Assembly (NCBI GenBank): GCA_022606135.1
Contig: JABYQN010000011.1
Coordinates: 496,001 to 560,000, forward strand
Direction: 5' to 3'
Length of the DNA stretch: 64,000 nucleotides
Origin: Fomes fomentarius
Taxonomy: Eukaryota; Basidiomycota; Agaricomycetes; Polyporales; Polyporaceae
The translations under genes and the position numbers were made by a program. Numbering within the stretch: the stretch's first letter is position 1; every line of letters starts with the position of its first letter. Shown here one piece after another: positions 56,680 to 64,000 of the stretch. The notes under the pieces are model-generated. The model made no database searches and was not told the DNA's origin. It was given only the letters and a program-made list of their open reading frames with translations.

Positions 56680-59600
56680 TGTCGGATACGAGTGAAAATG
56701 TGGATGGTGGGGTTCCAAGATGCAATGGTTACGATTATGTCATAAATAGAGGGCTAGAGGCGCTGATGTTCGACGTTCAACGTTACACTTGTTACTGTGA
56801 GCGCTCGTCGCAAGTTGCGATCAACGCGGCGCACGGCGGCACAAGTCCAAGGTTCTGCTTGAAGCACTCGCCGATCGCTTCACTTCATCCTCCTCTTGCG
56901 ACCCTCTCCACGCCTCGCGGATGTCGTCACAGAACTCGCCGTTATTTATATCTTTCTTTTCTTTCAAACCTCGTCTATTGCCCTGAAGAGTGACCGCGCT
57001 CCACGATACTAGGCATCAAACAGAACTCAACTTGTGTATGTGGCATGTTAGCATCGCGTGGCCACTCGTTAGAATGGTACTACTTCATCAACGACGCGGT
57101 CACGAACGCTGCCGTTTTATGCATTGGGGAATCGCTCCCCCACTACAATTCGTTTCTACCCACTTTCGAGCTCAGATGCCTCGATTGACCTGAAGTCGGA
57201 TCGATTGGAAGCCCGGCCAATTGGTGAGCTCGATCTCGACACGGCGGTGGATGTCTTCGTCCGATTGTTCAATCAACATTGGGTCGCTGCGAGAGGTGTC
57301 GCCTCGTTGTTGCGGGGCTGCGGCCAAACCTCGCTTCAACGCGCCCCTTCAACATCTTGCTAGCCACAAACACGCCCACAAGAGATACTCGGGACGGTTG
57401 GGAATCGCATGGCTGACGCCGTCGTCTCATCCGCGCAACTGGATGGTCCTCATTCCCCGTTACACGGTGCCCTGCGACCGAAGACCTATCACTCACGAGT
57501 CACGACCAGGATGTCGTATCCCCATCGAAGGGGGAGAGACATATCCAGAATCCTGTCCGTCACTAGGCCCATCATGAGGCCCCTCCTCCACTTCGTCGCG
57601 TCGAGAACCTTTACATCCATCTGACCTCGAAGGTGATTGAGGAAAGCGAAATCGGGATGTTGGAACGGGTGCGCGGAAGGAGGCTTACAGTTCACTCGAT
57701 TGTTCTTGCATTATGGATGATCGTTGACACGGGAGCTTGTCTCGACCGATCCGGCTATTCGTCGGTCCCTCGTGGGCCCGTTACTTTGTACGAAGGGAAC
57801 ATGTAGGTACAAAGAGAAGAGCGGACGGCCTTCCAAAGACGCGCACTCTGACACGGCATAAGAAACATGCAGGGAACTGTCGCCTACTTCTCGTCCCTGT
57901 CGTCGCGCCGCTCCAAACGCCGTGAATGAGGTATCTGACAGGATGAACGGCGCGCGTCTGCAGTCCGAGAGATGATGGAGGAATCATGATACATACCGTA
58001 GCGCGCTTGAACCAGTTCATGCGTGGGATGAGGTATGTGGCCGACAATCGGTAACAGGGAGCCTTGAGGCCACCGTGCCTAGTCATACAGAAGCCTCCAT
58101 GTGCAATCCCTTCCAGCTGGGAAGAGAAGACTAAGAACGATCGTGTGCCGACGTAACCCTGTTCGGGCCCTCCAGCATTCTTGGCATGTGCACAGTGGCG
58201 TCGCATGCGGCATGGCGTATGCCCGCAAAGACCGGGGCCGAAACGTGTGCGCTCCGACTCGTCGGTTCAGGAAGTCAGAGATGGAAAGCTGCGCCGCCGC
58301 CTATGCGAACACCGAGCTGTCGGCGGACGGATATAGAGCACCTACGTTAGAACGCGACCTAGAAGGCCTGCTAATTAGCCTTCATGCATTCATAACATAA
58401 GGCCGGTGCATGTGGCCGAACACCTGTCATCTCGCCCACTTATCTAAAGTGCAGCAATGCAGACACTCTTAACTCGTCGGGCACGTTGCACCTCCGGGTC
58501 CGGACTAGGACACGAGAAGGTCGGGAAGACCAGATGGAAAAGGGAAGGAGAAGAAAGAGAAAACGGCCACACAGGAACACGATGTATCGATGATGAGATC
58601 ACGGGAACGACAGGCCAGATGGACCTCGAGCGTGCCCGAGATGACCGCGCGCCGCCCGGCTTCTTGACAGGTCCAGCTCCGGCATTCCCATATACCCTGA
58701 ATTTCAGGGCATAAGGCCGCCTCAGCGTACCTTGTCCCTTGCTTTGTATTTTGTGTGTTGCGAGCCGTTATTCCATGACCTTTGGTAGGACGTATGTTTG
58801 ATGGCTTCCAGTGGGAGTAGTAGCCTAGCTCGCCGCTCTGGGTGCGCTGGACCCGCAGCTGGGCCTGAGGTACGCGGTGGGCGCAGGTATGCTCGATGCT
58901 GATGACGGCATGCATGCTGTGTTCACCCGTGGGGCGGTATAAGGCAGTGGTGGCGGCGAGAAGAAATGGTTGTTCGGATCGAGGAATTTAAAGAAGGCGC
59001 TCGGGAGAGGGTCCACTCACTTGGATGGTACCAAGAATGGCATATCCGGACTATAATAGTATGGAGAATGTGGTATGCACTGCGTGACGTACGGCGCAGC
59101 GAGCGATGGTTAGGTCAGAGTATCTTGAAGTTGCAGATCTAAGTCAGGGCCAAAAGGGCGGGTAAACTGTGGACATGCAGCAGAAATAGCGGTGGAGAGC
59201 AGATGATCTGCACGCTGGGAGATCGGGTAAGCATGGGCGTGGCGTGCACAAGTTGGAGAGATGAATTGCGGACTTCACGTTCCTGTAGTCTGATTCTGCG
59301 CTGGCAGGTTCGGCCGACATGGCCGCGCAGGGCGCAGCCGCTGGTGAAGCGTTGGAAGTGCGTTGTTCATTGGGAACACAACACCGGGGGATAATACGAT
59401 GGTGTTCCTGTAGACTGGGCATGGAAGGTCAAGTGGGTGGATGAACTGGGTAGAGGACTCGGAAAGAGACCTAGGGGGGGAACACTGCCACCACCAGGGA
59501 ATTGCCTAAAGCGGCAGGATTTGCGGGACCGGAGGCACGGGTTGGGCACAAGCGGGCAGGTCGGGCGGGCTGTGATTGGCTGGTGCGTGGGATTGGCTGA

Positions 59601-59868
59601 GGAAGGCCGGGGACACCGAGAGGGAAGATGGGATTTCGCACGGGCGTCGAGTGCGTCAGTTGCAGATGGGCGATGGCGTTGCGATCCTTTCGACGGCTCG
59701 TGTCTACCGCTTTCCTCTTGCAGCCTCTCTCCGGTCTTTATCACCTTTCCATGCCATCCTCCTCCCTCTTCCTCCCTCCCACCTTGCTGCCCGTTCTGCA
59801 GCCTATCCTCCCGTTCCCCGTCTCCCAGTGAAACGGCGGCGACCCCGCCCTCCATCTCCTCGAGCAAG
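56680..59868. other. Long gene-free region, 3.2 kb
   Basis: No gene is supported. Open frames up to about 140 codons occur on both strands, but none has a motif or plausible splicing. The last 450 bp, upstream of the second P450, become CT-rich (about 59745-59870), in keeping with a fungal promoter and leader. Confidence 0.45.
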
Positions 59869-62800
59869 ATGGGCTCCCCCTCGGTTCTTGTCGTCCTTCT
59901 CCTGCCCGCCGTGGTCTCTATATACTTTCTGTGGACCTTTCTCATGCTCCTCGTCCGCCAGGCCCGCTCTCCGCTCCGCCATCTTCCTGGGCCTTCGTCG
60001 CCCTCGTTCTTCATGGGCAACCTGCGCGAGATGCACGACCAGGAGAACACGGGCCTCGTTGCGCGCTGGGCGTCCTCGTACGGCTCTACCTTTGTCTACC
60101 GCGGCTTCATTGGCGGCTGCAGACTCATGACGACCGACCCCCTCGCAGTCAACTACATCATGAGCCATGGTTACGACTACCCCAAGCCTGATTTTGTACG
60201 CGACTCCCTCGCTAGCATGGCTGCCGGCTATGAAGGGCTCCTCACAGCCGAGGGTGAGATGCACCGGAAACAGGTACGTGAACACGTCTGCATGACTGCA
60301 TGCGGCTCCTGCCTCACCTGCCTACTTGCTCACATGCGTGTAGCGGAAGATATTGGTGAGTGTCGCTTTCTCCGACATCAGCTCTTCTCTTCTCTCCTTC
60401 TCCCGAGCATCCCATTCGCGCTCGGGTCGTTTGTGCCACCAAGCATCCGGACGCTCGGTCCGGCCCTGAAGACGCGCACACGTGACCGCGCAGCAGTGCC
60501 GCGCGGGGGTGATCGCGTCGATCAGGACCAGGTCGCGACCGCCTCTACATCTGGCAACCGACTACAACGTTGGCTGTGCGCTGCGGCCGCCGCACGCCTG
60601 TCCTTGTGGTCAAGGTTATCGTCCCATCGTTGCATCTAAGAGAGCTTAGAGAAGGTTGATCATAGCAACGTTCTCGTCATCCCCTGAGAATTTCTGAGAA
60701 GTCGTCTTGCCAAGCTTTGGCGGTCTCTTCTGCTGCGCATACGATGGTCGCCATTGGCTTTCTCGTGCACGGTGAACAAAAACACTGTCGAAGTCGTCAT
60801 GGGATTGTATCTCCCTTGAATGGATGTCGAGCTAGGGCGATGCTGCACTGGTGATGTGACAGCAGCACTCTGATTCACGAGCACTGGTTATAGATTGTAG
60901 CCCGGCAATTAGGGTTAAGGGGAGGTTCGTCTGGCCTTTCCGGTCTTTTCGGCATACCATATGCTTGGTCGCACTTCACCTTTAACGCTCAAATTACTCG
61001 GATCATACTAACCTCTATCCCCTTCGCAGAACCCGGCGTTCTCCGCTGCCCAGATCCGGTCCCTAACCCCAATATTCTGGGAGAAAGCTATCCGCGTGCG
61101 TTGGTTGCCCTGACCTCCTCTGCCCGCCCCATTCACACTCCTGCTCATATCTGCTCCCTGAAGTTACGGGACATCTGGCTCGATATCACAGCCTCGCCCA
61201 AGTCATTCTTCACCCCCGCGGACCCCTTCGCAATCTCCGAAGAACCCACACCCGTGCCCGGGGATGCCGACCCAGAGCCCGCGACAACGGCGAGCACGCT
61301 GAGCCCGTCGGCCATAACGACGTCGTTCATCCCGAACCCGTTCTCGTCCTTCGTACCCTCGAAGGCATCCCCGACCCTGCCTAGCACCATCAAGGCACGC
61401 GGCGCGCCGTCTGTGTATTCGGAGCCCGGGAACGCTCCCTGTCGGCTCGATGTGTTGCCATGGCTCGCGCGGGCGACGTTGGACGTGATTGGAGAGGCCG
61501 GCTTTGGGTACACATTTAACTCACTCGAGGCGGCGGCGGAGAGGAGAGAGAACGAGAGCGAGCTGGCTCGCGCGTTCGGGGTTATTTTTGGGACGGCGAG
61601 GAAGTTTAGGGTGATGACTATACTGCAGGTGTGGTTCCCCGTGCTGCGGAGATTCGTACGTGCCGTTTCGTTGGTCGGGTGTCTAGGGTTCGAGTTGCTG
61701 AATTCCGGGGCTGGGCAGAGGAGGGAGAACGCGACGATGCAGCAGGCTACTGCGACTATGCATCGGATCGGGTCAGAGCTCATCGAGCAGCGACGCGCTG
61801 TCGTCGCTGCGGAGACGAGTGCCGTGCCAGTATTGGAGAAGAGCAGTGCTATCGAGGGTGACAAAACTCGATATGACCGAGACCTGCTCAGCGTCCTCAG
61901 TAAGTTACCTTCGACCACTCTCGAAGTATCATGGTCTCATTACCATTACTTGCTAGTTCGGTCGAATATCTCCGAGGTTTCTACCCAACGAATGTCCATA
62001 AACGAAATTCTATGCCAGATTTCAACCTTCCTCGCAGCAGGACACGAGACGAGCTCGTCCTCGCTCACATGGACACTGTATGCTCTCGCGCGCTCACCCG
62101 CCGTACAGGCCAAGCTGCGCGAAGAGCTCCGCACCCTCCCCTCCCCGCACCTCCACTCGCACTCCCATCCCACATCTCCGACGTCTCACTTATTCCAATG
62201 CCACTGCCAAGACTTTTCCTGCTCCTCCTGCTCCTCGCTCACCGACGCGATCCAGCACCTCCCTTACCTCGACGCCGTCGTGCGCGAGTCCCTCCGCATA
62301 TATGCGCCGATCACCACTACCATGCGCGTCGCGACGGCCGACGACGTCATCCCCGTCGCCGCGCCGTTCGTCGACCGGCGCGGGCGGACGTGCAACGAGA
62401 TCAGGGTGCGGAAGGGGGACATCATCAGCGTGCCGATACAGGCGATGAACAAGAGCGCGGACGAGTGGGGCCCGGACGCGGACGTGTTCCGGCCGGAGAG
62501 GTGGTTGGAGGAGCGTAATTCCGAGAAGACGGAGGAGGGAGCGAAGGGGGAGAAGGGAGTGAGGAGACGGGCGATACAGGGATTGTGGGGCAATATGCTC
62601 ACTTTCGGCAGTGGGAACCCTGTGAACGGGAACCGGTCGTGCATCGGGTACAAGTTCGCGCTGAGCGAGTGAGTGGTTCTCTGGTTCTTCTTCTTATTTT
62701 ATCTTTCATTTTTATTATCATGCACACGGTGTGTTCGTTGGATGCTGACCCGCATGCGTTCGTCCCGGATCAGGATCAAAACTTTTTTGTACGTGCTCGT

Positions 62801-63092
62801 GCGCGATCTGGAGTTCTCGATCGACCCCGCGGTGGAGATCGAGAAGAAGGTCAAGTACGTCCTCCTCCCTCTCCCCCTCCTCACGTCCCGTCCGTGCTTC
62901 TTGACTGACCGCATTTCTTGCAGCGTCGTGACCCGCCCCTGCGTCAAGTCCGAGCCGCACAGAGGGAACCAGATGCCGCTCTACATCCGTCGCGTCCCTC
63001 CAGAACTCGAGTCCGAGCCCGCATACAGCCCCAGTCTCAGCAATAGCTATAGTCTCGGCCATACATTATCACGATCACGATTATATCAATGA
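59869..63092 (+). CDS. Cytochrome P450 monooxygenase (second)
   Basis: Membrane-anchored fungal P450. Eight exons fit: 59869-60273, 60344-60355, 61030-61095, 61164-61655, 61719-61899, 61957-62668, 62774-62854 and 62924-63092, giving 705 residues. N-terminal anchor: VLVVLLLPAVVSIYFLW, then RHLPGPSSPSFFMGNL. The oxygen-binding I-helix is FLAAGHETSSSSLTW. ExxR lies in VRESLRIY, PERW in VFRPERWLEE, and the heme loop is FGSGNPVNGNRSCIGYKF, with Cys near residue 613. Exon 2 has only 12 nt (RKIL), joining EMHRKQ to NPAFSAAQIRSL. The third exon is reached across a 674-nt intron. Length exceeds the usual 500-560 because of a Pro/Ser/Thr-rich insert after LRDIWLDI and a His/Cys-rich insert after LREELRTL. 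Substrate unknown. Confidence 0.88.
60356..61029 (+). other. Unusually long P450 intron
   Basis: A 674-nt intron (GTGAGT...TTCGCAG, with a CTAAC branch-like site near 61008) in a gene whose other introns are 55-105 nt. No ORF, terminal inverted repeats or RNA gene recognised inside; a single TTAGGGTTA occurs near 60908. Confidence 0.7.
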
Positions 63093-64000
63093 TCTCTGCT
63101 TGTGGATTGTACATTTGATGTGATACTAGTATAGTTTTTTTTGTTGATTTGATGACGATGATCGATCTATACACATCCATAGGGGACGCTGTTGGACCTA
63201 CCATTGTCATGTCGTCGTTTGTCGTTGTCGTTGTCGTTGCATGTTTGCATGTTAGTGCGAGTCGGTGCTGTCTGTATAGTTAATTATCCGCATATCGTAA
63301 TATCTGACTGGGTGACAGCCTATACACGAGCAACGAACACCGAGCACCGAGTCATTGCCAGTGGACTATCCGGTTATCCGGATTTCTGGCGGCTGGTGGT
63401 TGGCTCCGGTTGGCTGCTGGCGTTGAGGATAATTACCAAATTTGGGATTTGTCCGCATAGCCACCACTAGCGTCGCTGGCAGTATCTCGTACCGGTACCA
63501 CCATGCACGGCACTACTACTACTTACTATGAACGCATATCCACCACTAGCGTTGCTTTCAGCTAGCGCTGTCTGGGTGTATTCCATTCCACCATACACGG
63601 CATCCTGCGCTACTACTACTTACTATGAACGCATAGCCACCACTAGCGTCGCTGCCAGCTGGCACTGCCTGGGTGTATCTCGTTTCACCAAGCACGGCAT
63701 TGAACCTGCTACTACTTACTGTGAATCTCAGAACTTTTGTCCATCTCTGCCCCCTTTGGACCTCTTGACTGCACTTCCCTCGCAACCACTGGCAATCCGA
63801 ACTTCCCCACCTTGAACTTCCATCCGACGACTCGGAGGGTACATGACACCGGGTTGGAAGGATGCGTGGTGAAGGACTCTATGGGCTTATGCAGGTGAGC
63901 TCGTTTGGCCATTGTGTTTGAGCTGCGTTGATGTCGTCGCTCTCGGGCCTCACTAGACTAGGAGGCGACTCTCGGACGATGATACGGCGAGCGCGAGTCT
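63093..64000. other. Intergenic end region
   Basis: 3' flank of the second P450. It contains a GTCGTT-rich stretch (63211-63238) and a tandem repeat at 63456-63725. No gene is seen up to the window edge. Confidence 0.5.
63456..63725 (+). repeat. Tandem repeat, about 80-97-bp unit, three copies
   Basis: Each unit begins with CATAGCCACCACTAGCG or CATATCCACCACTAGCG (63456, 63535, 63632) and ends with ACTACTACTTACT. Middle parts share CTGGGTGTAT and CACGGCA. The copies differ by substitutions and small indels. Confidence 0.85.

Noticed and set aside
59367..60050. 227-codon minus-strand frame
   Set aside because: Overlaps the start of the second P450 and its CT-rich leader; basic low-complexity sequence only.
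1..64000. CRISPR arrays, operons, bacterial-type signals
   Set aside because: The sequence is eukaryotic, with spliceosomal introns throughout; no such structures were seen. No transposase, reverse transcriptase or integrase was recognised either.

Overview
The window comes from a nuclear chromosome of a filamentous basidiomycete fungus, most likely an agaricomycete. Genes are dense, on both strands, and split by many 50-70 nt GT-AG introns. The protein families are typical of wood- or litter-decaying agaricomycetes: cytochrome P450s, flavin monooxygenases, an aldo/keto reductase of the norsolorinic-acid-reductase type, a PAQR receptor, SRPK-like and BTB proteins, and expanded F-box families. 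Exon structures were assembled by hand. They are given only where junctions restore frame and motif continuity.

Layout. 0.5-3.5 kb (+): PHD-chromodomain chromatin protein. 4.1-13.1 kb (-): aldo/keto reductase, FYVE-SAP-RING ubiquitin ligase, FAD monooxygenase, an initiator tRNA-Met gene, and a flavin-containing monooxygenase. 13.8-18.1 kb (+): SRPK-like kinase, a gutted F-box pseudogene, an intact F-box gene. 19.5-20.6 kb (-): Yra1/ALY mRNA-export factor. 22.2-23.1 kb (+): KEN-box protein. 24.4-26.6 kb (+): PAQR receptor. 29.6-32.8 kb (+): P450. 33.6-37.8 kb (+): two F-box pseudogenes. 39.3-43.97 kb: BTB protein, coactosin, Sec20, RRG9. 44.7-51.3 kb (-): F-box/kinase block in inverted orientation. 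52.1-54.5 kb (+): secreted carboxylesterase. 54.8-55.4 kb (-): gamma-glutamylcyclotransferase-like gene. 55.8-56.7 kb (-): F-box pseudogene. 59.9-63.1 kb (+): second P450.

The most striking structure is a repeated module: SRPK-like kinase, then F-box family 2, then F-box family 1. It occurs at 13.8-18.1 kb on the plus strand and again, inverted, at 48.5-44.7 kb, where the kinase is reduced to a fragment. A third family-2/family-1 pair lies at 51.3-49.0 kb. Across the window family 1 has three intact members and one broken one, and all five family-2 members are broken: a birth-and-death array caught in mid-process.

Two otherwise well-preserved genes (aldo/keto reductase, flavin-containing monooxygenase) and the BTB gene each lack one base. 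In the first two the break is at a C/G homopolymer, so assembly error is as likely as real inactivation. Apart from the housekeeping genes, the oxidoreductases do not form a classic biosynthetic cluster.
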